Origin: Zygnema cylindricum
Lineage: Eukaryota; Streptophyta; Zygnematophyceae; Zygnematales; Zygnemataceae
Assembly: GCA_037447655.1 (NCBI GenBank)
Contig: JBBHKE010000846.1
Location: 1 to 16,112 of the forward strand
Direction of reading: 5' to 3'
Length of the DNA: 16,112 bases
The first letter of the stretch is position 1, and the number at the start of each line of letters is the position of its first letter. The notes beneath the pieces are model-generated. The model was not told the origin of the DNA and did not search any database. It saw nothing but the letters and a program-made list of their open reading frames with translations. Positions 1 to 8,193 of the stretch are shown piece by piece. A program made the position numbers and the translations under genes.

Positions 1-2
1 CT

Positions 3-362
3 CGCTGCTGGAGCAGCAAGCAGCAAAAGGTCATTGCTCAGTCCACCATGGAGGCTGAGTACATGGCTTCTTGCTCTGCTGTAAAAGAATTAATGTGGGT
101 CAAGTCTTTGCTTGGTGAGCTTGGTCATCTTAAGAGTGGTGTCCAAAAAGTATTTTGTGATAATCAGGCTGCCATTGCCATTTCTGCCAATCCTAAACAT
201 CACTTTAAAGCCAAACACATGGACATTAGACTTAGCTTTGTTAGGGAGAATGTAGAAAACAAGATAATCAGTTTGGAGTATAAACCAGAAAGTGAAATGG
301 TAGCAGATATGATGACCAAACCTATTCCTTCCCCTAAACTAATTTTATGTCGGGAGAAGTGA
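3..362 (+). CDS. copia RNase H domain, C-terminal part (5'-truncated by window edge)
   Basis: This is the end of a Ty1/copia Pol polyprotein. RNase H removes the RNA strand during reverse transcription in the virus-like particle. The frame is open from base 3, before the first Met at 48, and runs to TGA at 360-362. Family signatures visible are AQSTMEAEYMA (catalytic Glu region), FCDNQAAIAIS (catalytic Asp), KAKHMDI and VADMMTKPI, the standard copia RNase H tail. No stop or frameshift interrupts it. The same domain of element A (9912-10440, minus strand) is a close relative but carries stops. A PPT follows 24 bp after the stop, as expected for the end of pol. Confidence 0.9.
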   Translation, partial: RCWSSKQQKVIAQSTMEAEYMASCSAVKELMWVKSLLGELGHLKSGVQKVFCDNQAAIAISANPKHHFKAKHMDIRLSFVRENVENKIISLEYKPESEMVADMMTKPIPSPKLILCREK

Positions 363-386
363 GGTCTTAAAATAAAGAGTGACTAG

Positions 387-399
387 AAAATAAGGGGAG
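387..399 (+). promoter_or_regulatory. polypurine tract of element D
   Basis: AAAATAAGGGGAG directly abuts the LTR start (TGTAGAAAT), the expected position for the plus-strand primer. A longer match, GACTAGAAAATAAGGGGAG, is identical beside the 3' LTR of element A (minus strand, 9876-9894). Confidence 0.85.
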
Positions 400-1434
400 T
401 GTAGAAATAAAAGGTTATTTTAGTATTTTCTAGGTTTTGTAAAATGCAGAAAAGAAGCAGAGGCAGCTTGCCTATAACTCCTCTCTCTAGCTCCCACACT
501 TGTTGCAGTCACTGAAAGTTGGAGAGGGAGATAGAGCCATGGCTGCCTATGCTATCCTGACGGGGACAGATATTAGGTTGGTAGATTTTACCAAAATGAA
601 CTTGGCGGACCCAGGATTTGAACCTGGTACCTGCCGTTCGTCAAGGACGCCGGTAGCCGGTAGCCTTAGCCATGTAGTCTAAACCGGAGATATATGATAT
701 AGGGTTTTGTAGTTATTTAAATGTTAACACATAGGCTATTTCTATCAACGGAATATTTAGACATAGATACAGTTTGTAATGTACAGCGTACGGAAAATCC
801 GAAACGAATATCGCGCATTTTGTTTCGAAGGCGAAACAAATATTGCGCAAGTATTTATGACGGCCACGATTGTAATCCGGCTTAATCGAACGGCCACGAA
901 GCATGCCGAGATCGCGGAATGGGTTTTTTCGGCGGTTTGCGGACGACGTCACATCAATCGCCACGTGGCGCAATCACATTTGATAACGACATCTACAAGG
1001 ATTCCAGGAACGAATCCAAAAATGACATGTGTCACTTATTGGCCATGTCGTACAATGGCCGTACAGAAAGTACAGCGGCACCTATACCTTTATGTACAAT
1101 ACACTAATACGATTGGTGCCGTACTTTAGTAGAAAGAGTTTTAGAGAGAGATAGGATTTAGAAAAAAATTATAGATTAGACCTTCTCTCCTAGAGAGCTT
1201 CTGTACAAAAGGTCATTTTTGACCCTTCATAACTTACTGCTCAGGGGAGCAAATTCAGAGATTCTTTTTGCTATCGACTCAGGGAAGTCTTGCCTTCATA
1301 GGGGTGAAGGTAATCAGAGTTTTTGTTTGCCAGGGTGGTAGTTATTCTTGCTGAAACACAAAGGGGTCAGGGTTATCCTAGAAGCTTCGTGTGAGCTGCC
1401 TACTCTGAGGTCCTATGGAGGTCTCAGAGTTGCA
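400..1434 (+). repeat. 3' LTR of element D (family 1 LTR, about 1035 bp)
   Basis: The LTR runs from TGTAGAAAT to CAGAGTTGCA and matches the reverse complement of 8693-9737 along its length. It holds an antisense tRNA-like module near 597-683, a palindromic G-box (CGCCACGTGGCG, 959-970) with a neighbouring GACGTCAC C-box-like site near 945, and a U5-like 3' part (about 1200-1434) that is recognisably related to the A family LTR. Short ORFs inside it, including one around 500-682 with a good ATG context (GAGCCATGGCTGCC), look like chance frames. Confidence 0.87.
597..683 (-). other. tRNA-like Pol III module, antisense inside LTR D
   Basis: On the minus strand there is an A-box-like TGGCTAAGGC (663-672) and, about 48 bases on, a B-box GGTTCAAATCC (614-624). 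The B-box sits in a perfect 5-bp T-arm stem, CCAGG/CCTGG (611-615 with 623-627). A T4 run (AAAA on +, 593-596) follows as a possible Pol III terminator. No complementary 5' acceptor strand and no convincing anticodon arm can be drawn, so this is tRNA-derived or tRNA-like rather than a working tRNA gene. The same module recurs at the same LTR position in C and in both A LTRs. Confidence 0.6.
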
Positions 1435-2674
1435 AACGCACCTTTGGAATCTCCCATAAAAAACATGTCTCAATGGAAGATTGCGGAAACGGTGTAAAAC
1501 ATCCGTTCGCGCTTGTCGGAGTGCTTGTAACGCGGGGATTGATTGTGCATTACGGAGAACGGAATATAACCGGGGGACCCACGCATGGTAGTAACTCAAC
1601 AATTGGGGTTCATCAATGACATATCCGTTGCGTCGAAGCCTAATCCACGCGAATCGTGGGTCACGGGGTTGAATTATTGGATATGGGCAAATGTTGAGCC
1701 GCGGCTCCATGGCCATGTGGGATGTGTTGGGACATTGGGAGAGATGTTTTGCACTTCCACTATGGGATTCCTCCTCGCGTGGAGGGGTCGGGGTTCTCCT
1801 TTCCTCTAATGCTCGGGCCACTCCTCGACCGGAATGAAATGCTCCGCACTTGGCCAAAAACTGTCCATAGCCTCTTCACCCGTCAGAGGGGGAAAATCCA
1901 ATCCGTTTCCTCGACAAGATAATGAGGTTGACGATATTCGGGAGCAATTACAAGTGTTTGCTCCGAATTCGGTGAAGGGGGACTAAAAAAGACCTCCTCA
2001 TTGCTTTCATAATCATCCTCTCTTTTTCCATCCTCACTCTCCTCACTTTGCTCGTCTGCCGTTGGCTCGTCACCCTCAAATTTGGTGACCGGAATGTCGG
2101 AGGGGAGAACCTCCTCCTGGGTATGCTACTTATTGCTCGGATTGTCACCGTCCAGAATGCTTTTGTCGGTGTGGGATTCGGAGGCCTCGTAATCTTTGTT
2201 GCTAGTCTCCTCAACTTTAGCTTTCCCTTTTTTTATTTCCTTTCTCCTTTCTACCCTACCAAGTAATTCTCTTTCCACGCCTTCTTCATCCACTTCCTCT
2301 TCCTCCCTTCCTCCCTCTCCCACTATCTCCTCATAATTCTTCCCTTCTTTTCTTGATAGCTCCTCCTCCTCCCCTATTTCCTCATCCATTTTCTCTTCCT
2401 CCCTTCCTCCTTCTCTCAATACTTCCTTATTAATCTTCCCTTCCTCTCTCGATAGCTCCTCCGCCTCCCTTCCACGGATGCCTCTCTTTGTCGTTGTGCA
2501 TCCGATGGTGGCTCCCATTGAATCAATAAGACCTTCGCTGCCGCCCTTTCCCTTGCCAACTCCTCAGTCGTCATCCCTACCCTAACTCTCTCATCCGCCG
2601 CCTCTTTATCCCTGTCTACCTCTTCTGATGATTGGTTAGGGTTAGGATGTAACGACAAAAAACTAAAATACACA
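1435..2674 (-). pseudogene. degraded coding region of unknown function, Glu/Lys-rich
   Basis: Read on the minus strand, a coherent but broken coding sequence crosses this stretch. An ATG near 2574 starts an Ala/Arg/Glu-rich segment (MTTEELARERAAAKVLLIQW). Near 2480-2518 the signal shifts frame into an acidic segment containing a 32-residue tandem repeat (2270-2461). That frame continues through a TAG at 2126-2128 into a Glu/Asp/Ser-rich segment (EEVLPSDIPVTKFEGDEP) ending at TGA 1883-1885. Beyond a further shift, a third segment (about 1857-1440) has a different, Arg-rich composition (DPRFAWIRLRRNGYVIDEPQ). The last part was cut by insertion of D at 1434, and A inserted just upstream at 2744. 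I do not recognise the family. It could be an old retroelement gag or a captured host gene. Frame joins are inferred from composition only. Confidence 0.4.
2270..2461 (-). repeat. two-copy 96-bp tandem repeat, polypurine on the minus strand
   Basis: Two 96-bp units encode 32-residue repeats beginning EELSR[EK]EGK and ending GGREEE.[MV]DEE. The reading frame is kept through both units, which favours their origin within a coding sequence. The whole stretch about 2225-2462 is CT-rich on the plus strand. Confidence 0.65.
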
Positions 2675-2739
2675 AACCGCTAAGTGCGTAGTCGCTTTGT
2701 TGGCTGCTTAGTTGGGCGCTAGGTTGGTTGCTTCGTTGA

Positions 2740-2744
2740 TCGCT
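2740..2744. other. target-site duplication TCGCT, left copy (element A)
   Basis: TCGCT stands just outside the 3' LTR end of A and is repeated at 15223-15227 beyond its 5' LTR. The match brackets a 12.5-kb composite and shows that 2739 and 15228 were neighbours before A inserted. Confidence 0.8.
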
Positions 2745-3182
2745 TCCAATTATGTGTCCTCCTTTGGACTACATAATTCAAGAAGCCTCTAGATAGTTTT
2801 TCACTAACCCACTTCAAGCCACAACCACTGCTGTCCAAAAGGCAAACAGACAGTCTAACTGCACGCTTGTGCAGCCTGGACTCCCTTAGGTCCGTAGCAA
2901 AAAGAATTACTGAAAACGGCCAACCAGCTGATAAGTTATGAGGTGGCAAAAATGCCAATTTATACAAATTCTCAATGAGAGAGGTGACTGTCTACCCAAA
3001 AATGCTAAGTCCTAACCCCTCTCACAATCCGTATCTACTGCAGTACGAACTTATCAAATAACTGTAAAGTACAGAACGATACTACGCCCAATGTCCTTTG
3101 TGTACGGCCTATGTATGACAAGGCCACTTAGTGGACGCGTGTCACCCTTCCACTCGTTTGTATGTTCAACGGAATTCCTGAG
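2745..3182 (-). repeat. element A 3' LTR, distal piece (LTR 3' end)
   Basis: This aligns collinearly with 14219-14656 of the 5' LTR, with many substitutions. The outer edge abuts TCGCT. The terminal dinucleotide reads TC on + where TG is expected, a likely point change. The inner edge is the B insertion point, and the last five bases CTGAG (3178-3182) are the presumed left target duplication of B. Confidence 0.85.
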
Positions 3183-4281
3183 TGTTGTTTTGAAAAGATA
3201 GTTTCTTGCCTACGCCACATTTTGTGCGCACGCAACGATTCATGCGTCCTTGACGCGAATTTTTATGCATAACAACTAACTTGATTTAACGTGGAAGTTC
3301 GAATGGATTAGAGTATTGGGGGTATATTTATACGGATAATATTAAAGTGACGTGAAGTTCAAATTGAGTGGTGCAAACAAGAATTTGAGATGGAGGGCAA
3401 ATCGCGAAGCAATCTGACGTGAAACATTACAAAGTGTGTGATTTGTAACATAATAAAACAGACGGAATATATGGAAAAGTACGGCACCAGTACGGCACGT
3501 CATATTTGGTAAGTGTACAATAAAACATTTACCGACATTTATGGTAAAGGACGAAGTCTTGGTACGGACACAATTTAAGTAGCACGATTCCACTTTGACA
3601 AAATGGTTGATGGTACATTTTGAAGTGCGGACGGCGTCCGCCGAAATATTTGGAGGTTCACGCTATTTTAAGGACGTGATTCACGCGAGGACCACATATG
3701 ACTTAAGCACGACGTGTCGTTTACCTTATCACCGACACATACTCAAAAGTTTCGCACTGTACGACCACGGTCAGCTGGACTTATATGACTGGTGCTAACT
3801 AAGCATCGGTAACACTTTTTGTATGTACGAATATTTGAAAATACTTGAGAAACATCGGTTTGTAGTTTAACGTATTATAAAATATATTACATTGTTCAAT
3901 TAGTGACATGCGTAGCTCTAGAATTAGCGTAGGAATCAGTAGAGTAAGTATAACTTGTAGGACTTAGATTGCTTTTCACTATCACAGTGAAGTTTATCAA
4001 AGTAATGGTAGACTGTTTTTCTGCAACTTTGACCTGATGGTGTGATCACCCTAATTGATATTTTTTTATGAAACTTTGTAGAGATATTTTTGACCTACAA
4101 AATATATGTGTGTATAGTTTTATTTTGTTTGGTCGATTCTGTAGTTTTCTGTGGGTAGTCTACTTGGTTAGTTTGAGAAGTTGTCAGCTGTTTTTGGGAA
4201 ACTCTGGAGCTTATATCTTCTAGATTCCTTGGTGTATTTGGCTATACCTTTAAAAGTTAGCAGTTTCTAATGTAAACTGCA
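3183..4281 (+). repeat. 5' LTR of element B (3' limit approximate)
   Basis: It starts TGTTGTTTTGAAAAG, identical to the start of the second LTR after the PPT at 6992. The 3' end cannot be set by comparing the copies, because both continue into the leader and gag. I place it at CTGCA (4281), since related LTRs end TTGCA, but no primer-binding site I recognise follows (TATTGGTGAAGTTTG). The U3 has many GTACGG and ACG-rich words. Confidence 0.7.
3876..3883 (+). promoter_or_regulatory. candidate TATA box of B LTR
   Basis: TATAAAAT lies within the AT-rich context CGTATTATAAAATATATT, about 690 bp into the LTR. It is conserved in the second LTR near 7685. Transcription would then start near 3905, giving an R-U5 of about 375 bp. 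This is a motif call only. Confidence 0.4.
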
Positions 4282-4384
4282 TATTGGTGAAGTTTGAGGT
4301 GATTTTATTTAGTGTGGAGTAATTTGTATTGTCTGAAACATAACAATTTTTGGGGGTAGACTGTGGTGCGTCCGAGAGTAATCC
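4282..4384 (+). other. untranslated leader of B with a PPT-like sequence
   Basis: This is the short stretch between the assumed LTR end and the gag ATG. It contains AATTTTTGGGGGTAG (4345-4359), which closely resembles the true PPT AATTTTTGGGGGAG ending at 6992. No standard initiator-Met PBS (TGGTATCAGAGC) is present. It is identical to 8091-8193. Confidence 0.5.
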
Positions 4385-5001
4385 ATGGCTGAAATAGGCT
4401 ATGGACAACAGGTTATGGGCCCACCACCATGGTTGCCCATATTTGATGGATCTAACTATCAGTATTAGAAGTGTGTGCTAGAGGGCTACTTCGAGATGAT
4501 GGAACTAGTTGATGTGGTGGATGGGACTTTGACCGAAACATCGAGTGGATGGGAGAAGAAGAACCGTGAGTGTCTAAGGGTTATCAAGAACTCCTTGGCT
4601 GAGAAACTCATGATGACATACCTAAAGTTGGAAAATGCAGCTTAACTATGGAAATGCCTAGAATATAGGTATTCAGAGACTTCCTTGTATCACTGGTTTA
4701 GTAGTGCCACTAAACTTTTTGGATATAAGTATGTAGGCGGAAGCATGGTGGATTATTGTACTGATATAGAAAGATTGTTTGCAGAAAATGCTTTGGCAGG
4801 AGGATGCTTTACAGATGCTCAATAGTTGTTTTTTTAATGAGAGGATTACCTAGTAACTATAGAAATGCATCAAATAGAATAGCTCAAATTCATAAAAAGA
4901 ATTGGAACTTAAGCGAAGCAATCCGCATAGTGTTAGATGAAGAAAATTTGAACAAGTTTTTTGAGAGGAATATCAAGGTCTCTAAGTCTTAGTTTTAGTA
5001 A
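4385..5001 (+). pseudogene. element B gag, capsid region, inactivated
   Basis: The ATG at 4385 has a good context (ATCCATGGCT). Early residues follow the copia gag pattern: MGPPPWLPIFDGSNY, then an expected Trp that reads TAG. The GYFEMMELVDVVDGTL and LPSNYRN segments fit copia gag (UBN2-like) proteins. Damage seen: TAG in place of Trp (QY*KC, 4466-4468), TAA after ENAA (4640s), TAG after DAQ (4820s), a 1-base shift in a T-run near 4830 that moves the frame to the one used from 4804 on, and TAG/TAG/TAA at 4990-5001. The first stop is also in the second copy (8194-8402), so it predates the tandem duplication. A's gag shares the start GGTTATGGGCCCACC, which suggests the two families are related in gag. 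Confidence 0.75.
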
Positions 5002-6153
5002 ATTAGAAGTAATAGTGAGTCCGGAAATAGATCTAAGAATTGTTTTTACTGTAATGATTTAGGACATACCTTCGGGGTATGTCCATCCTATAAAAGTGCA
5101 TGTGTTACGAGAAAACTCAGGAATGGATGGGACAACAACCTAGTTCAACCCTCAACGAGAAGGGAATCAAGTGCTTTGATGAGTAAGAGACAGAACTGGA
5201 CCAATGACAAAAGGCATACACCTTTTGTTGACGAATTTATTTACTTGCCGAAATTCTATGTTGTTCGGAATGAGGAGAAAGAGGTGACAGGAAAGGATTC
5301 GGTTATTTTCAATATTTCCTATGACAAATTGGTGAGTGACATAAACTTACTAAAGGAAAAGGTAACTAAAGTAGGAGGAGTTGAAGGAAGTGAAGTGCAC
5401 ATGGAAGTGGAAGGGACTGGGAAAATTATTGTCACCGAAGATAGTGTGGAAAAAGAAGAGTGTGAAAAATACTTGGTTTTTGTGACTCTTTCTTGTGATA
5501 GATTGGTGTGTGAAAATGACTTACAAGGGGATGATATTCTTGAAGAAAGGGGAGTTAGAGAAGTAAACTTAAAATTGGCTGAAAGATATTCTTTAGATAT
5601 AGAGAATACTCAACTGAAAACAAAACTTAGAAAAAGGCAAAAAGAAGATGAGAAAGATGATGTGAGAGAAAATGGTGAATTCACACAAGATGGGGAATTA
5701 ACATCAGAAGTGGATAATAATGTGGATTTAAAAAATAATGAACTCAGCGAAAAACCGATAGAAATTGTTAAAAAAATGAGGCTAAGAAAGAAAGTTTATA
5801 AGAGCGGAAAAAGTCATAAAAATGGAGGAATATGGAAAGTAAGAAATAATATTGGAAAGAGAAAAGAGCAGCTATATGGAAAGGGGATCGGAATGGAAAT
5901 TTTCAAAATGCATACACTTAAGGGGAGTGGCAGATCTACGGAAAAAGACCAAAAATTAGTGAGGAAATCCACACGTTATAGTGGTAATAGGAAGACACAC
6001 CATGGTAGAAGTTTAAATTCTATGAGAAGACCAGAATGTTGTAAGAAAAAAATAAGAAGATACAGATTAAGGAAGACCAGGTGGAGAAAAAACCAGCTCC
6101 AAAGGCGAACACACAAAGGACCGGAAAAGCCATTTTTGAATTGGAAAAATTGA
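5002..6153 (+). CDS. open NC zinc knuckle fused to unrecognised acidic/basic polypeptide (ORF X)
   Basis: The frame is open without interruption for 383 codons after the stop at 4999-5001; the first Met is at 5176. Near the N-terminus is a CCHC zinc knuckle, CFYCNDLGHTFGVC (5041-5082, C-X2-C-X4-H-X4-C), the nucleocapsid motif of retroelement Gag. The rest matches no pol domain I know. Counting from Met 5176, residues about 1-195 are acidic to mixed and hold two similar blocks, ISYDKLVSDINLL (about 47-59) and LSCDRLVCENDL (about 105-116). Residues about 198-325 are strongly basic (KKKIRRYRLRKTRWRKN), as expected for nucleic-acid binding. No membrane segment or signal peptide is evident. In place of pol, this is the element's main product, perhaps an RNA- or chromatin-binding Gag extension. 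The function is inference. No upstream start in this frame is obvious, so translation would have relied on the now-broken gag. Confidence 0.6.
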   Translation: MRSNSESGNRSKNCFYCNDLGHTFGVCPSYKSACVTRKLRNGWDNNLVQPSTRRESSALMSKRQNWTNDKRHTPFVDEFIYLPKFYVVRNEEKEVTGKDSVIFNISYDKLVSDINLLKEKVTKVGGVEGSEVHMEVEGTGKIIVTEDSVEKEECEKYLVFVTLSCDRLVCENDLQGDDILEERGVREVNLKLAERYSLDIENTQLKTKLRKRQKEDEKDDVRENGEFTQDGELTSEVDNNVDLKNNELSEKPIEIVKKMRLRKKVYKSGKSHKNGGIWKVRNNIGKRKEQLYGKGIGMEIFKMHTLKGSGRSTEKDQKLVRKSTRYSGNRKTHHGRSLNSMRRPECCKKKIRRYRLRKTRWRKNQLQRRTHKGPEKPFLNWKN

Positions 6154-6226
6154 CACCTTCAATGGGAAAAATCATTGTTTATATATGAGATATATTCGAG
6201 TGGCTAGTATGGTGACTAAAAGTTTG

Positions 6227-6243
6227 AAAAAAAAAAAAAAAAA
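6227..6243 (+). repeat. A17 homopolymer run
   Basis: Seventeen consecutive A residues lie 74 bp after the ORF X stop. It could be a slippage-expanded A-run or a trace of a polyadenylated insertion. No matching target duplication is evident. Confidence 0.6.
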
Positions 6244-6293
6244 TCTTAGAAGTTCCGGTATATGATTTTTTAAAACTAAAAACATCGAAAACT

Positions 6294-6530
6294 TAGGAGG
6301 AATGTTGTTTTGTAAAGTTTTTTTTTGTAGTGGAGGTTGAGGGAGGAAATTTTTTGAACTCTGAATATTTTCTAAGTCTTTGCATTTGTATGTTCCTCCA
6401 TTAGAGTAGAAAGATCTGCAGACAGAGTGAAGTATTAAGTCTAAAGCTCTAGGGGAGTGCTGAGTTTGAAAGCTTTAGTCCTCAATAGATGAGGTTGTGA
6501 GGGAAGTTTTAGGACTTAGAATATTTTTTG
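6294..6530 (+). repeat. degenerate tandem repeat in the B 3' region, period about 155 bp
   Basis: Two partial units share, in order, a PPT/LTR-start-like block (AGGAGGAATGTTGTTTTG at 6295; AGGGGAGTGCTGAGTTTG at 6451) and a second block (GAGGTTGAGGGAGG.. GAATATTTTC near 6334; GAGGTTGTGAGGGAAG.. GAATATTTTTT near 6490). The first block resembles the true PPT-LTR boundary at 6986-7003, so the units may be old duplications of that boundary. Confidence 0.45.
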
Positions 6531-6980
6531 TATACATCCTTGTAATACTTACCTTTAATAGTGTGACAGTTACTCACGTACAAAAGTGTGTAGTGTACTT
6601 CCTTGGGACACGCGGCGCGGATCGAATGTATCCGTACGAGAATGATCCAATACAGAATCCGAAACAATGACAAACGACAAATTGTACAATACAAGAATGA
6701 ACAGTGGATACAAATCAAGTCGAAAAACGCTATTCGAAGTTGGATCATATTGGGACAAGGTTGCTGGACCCGTGTTGTTCATCCCGAAGATATATATTAC
6801 ATCTTACGGCGATCAGTATATTCTAGAAGAATTTTGCACGGACGTTAATGTAATCATTGAATTCCGCGTACATCGACGGCGGAAAAATTCTGACGGGACC
6901 ACGGTTGACTAAGCAAGTCGCATAAAGGTAAATTTACACTTGACCTGCGGCATATTTTATTATTAGTGCACAAAACTAAA
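6531..6980 (+). other. 3' non-coding region of B with one small unassigned ORF
   Basis: This lies between the degenerate tandem repeat and the PPT. The only notable frame is an 81-codon ORF (6667-6912, +) with non-repetitive composition (for example GSYWDKVAGPVLF). Overlapping frames on both strands are of similar length, so coding status is doubtful. No RT, integrase or envelope signature is seen. Confidence 0.3.
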
Positions 6981-6992
6981 TTTTTGGGGGAG
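6981..6992 (+). promoter_or_regulatory. polypurine tract of element B
   Basis: TTTTTGGGGGAG immediately precedes the second LTR start TGTTGTTTTG. A U-tract followed by G5AG is a normal plus-strand primer layout. Confidence 0.8.
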
Positions 6993-8090
6993 TGTTGTTT
7001 TGAAAAGATAGTTTCGTGCGTACGCCACATTTTGTGCGCACGCAACGTTTCATGCGTACTTGACGCGAGCTTTTATGCATAACAACTAACTTGATTTAAC
7101 GTGGAAGTTTGAATGGATTTGAGTATTGGGGGTATATTTCTACGGATAATATTAAAGTGACGTGAAGTTCAAATTGAGTGGTGCAAACAAGAATTTGAGA
7201 TGGACGGCAAATCGCGAAGCGATTTGACGTGAAACATTACAAAGTGTGTGATTTGTAACATAATAAACAGACGGAATATATGGAAAAGTACGGCACCAGT
7301 ACGGCACATCATATTTGGCACGTGTAGAATAAAACATTTAACGACATTTATGGTAAAGGACGAAGTCTTGGTACGGACACGATTTAAGTAGCACGATTCC
7401 ACTTCGACAAAATGGTTGATGGTACATTTTAAAGTGCGGACGGTGTCCGGCGAAATATTGGGAGGTTCACACTATTTTAAGGACGTGATTCACGCGGTGA
7501 CCACATATGACTTAAGCACGACGTGTCGTTTACCTTATCACCGACACATACTCAAAAGTTTCGCACTGTACGACCACGGTCAGCTGGACTTATATGAGTG
7601 ATGCTAACTAAGCATCGGTAACACTTTTTGTATTTACCAATATTTGAAAATACTTGAGAAACATCTGTTTGTAGTTTAGCGTATTATAAAATATATTTTA
7701 TTGTTCAATTAGTGACACGTGTAGCTCTAGAATTAGCGTAGGAATCAGTAGAGTAAGTATAACTTGTAGGACTTAGATTACTTTTCACTATTACAGTGAA
7801 GTTTATCAAAGCAATGGTAGACTGTTTTTCTGCAACTTTGACCTGATGGTGTGATCACCCTAATAGATATTTTTGTATGAAACTTTGTAGAGATATTTTT
7901 GACCTACAAAATATATGTGTGTATAGTTTTATTTTGTTTGGTCGATTCTGTAGTTTTCTGTGGGGAGTCTACTTGGTTAGTTTGAGAAGTTGTCAGCTGT
8001 TTTTGGGAAACTCTGGAGCTTATATCTTCTAGATTCCTTGGTGTATTTGGCTATACCTTTAAAAGTTAGCAGTTTCTATTGTAAACTGCA
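6993..8090 (+). repeat. second (shared, apparently hybrid) LTR of element B
   Basis: It aligns with 3183-4281. Up to about 4156/7965 the copies differ at roughly 4% of positions, counted by eye, including a 1-bp indel in an A-run. The next 114 bp have one difference (4270 vs 8079), and the following 323 bp, into leader and gag, are identical (4271-4593 vs 8080-8402). A TATA-like TATAAAAT recurs near 7685. Confidence 0.8.
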
Positions 8091-8193
8091 TATTGGTGAA
8101 GTTTGAGGTGATTTTATTTAGTGTGGAGTAATTTGTATTGTCTGAAACATAACAATTTTTGGGGGTAGACTGTGGTGCGTCCGAGAGTAATCC

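Larger units (their letters stand above)
1..1434 (+). mobile_element. 3' end of Ty1/copia retrotransposon D (RNase H tail, PPT and 3' LTR)
   Basis: The window opens inside a copia element whose 5' part lies to the left. Visible in order are the C-terminal RNase H domain, a short 3' untranslated stretch, a polypurine tract and a complete LTR of about 1035 bp that begins TGTAGAAAT and ends TTGCA. The LTR end is fixed by comparison with solo LTR C (8693-9737), whose similarity stops at the same point. The five bases after the LTR (AACGC, 1435-1439) should be one copy of the target duplication; its partner is outside the window. The RNase H frame is undamaged, so D looks less decayed than A. Confidence 0.88.

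Noticed and set aside
500-682. 60-codon ORF inside LTR D
   Set aside because: It overlaps the antisense tRNA-like module and is not kept in LTR C; chance frame.
2225-2462. Simple polypyrimidine microsatellite only
   Set aside because: The minus strand keeps an open frame through both 96-bp units, so a coding origin is more likely than a pure microsatellite.
3342-3593. Minus-strand ORF in the B LTR, also present at 7169-7402
   Set aside because: Its presence in both places only reflects the LTR duplication; the two versions differ by a frameshift and it matches nothing recognised.
6227-6243. Poly(A) tail of a LINE or SINE insertion
   Set aside because: No target duplication, no Pol III boxes next to it and no LINE motif upstream; a simple A-run is enough.
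6603-6912. Envelope-like or other accessory gene in the B 3' region
   Set aside because: Overlapping frames of similar length on both strands, no membrane segment or signal peptide, and no known motif.
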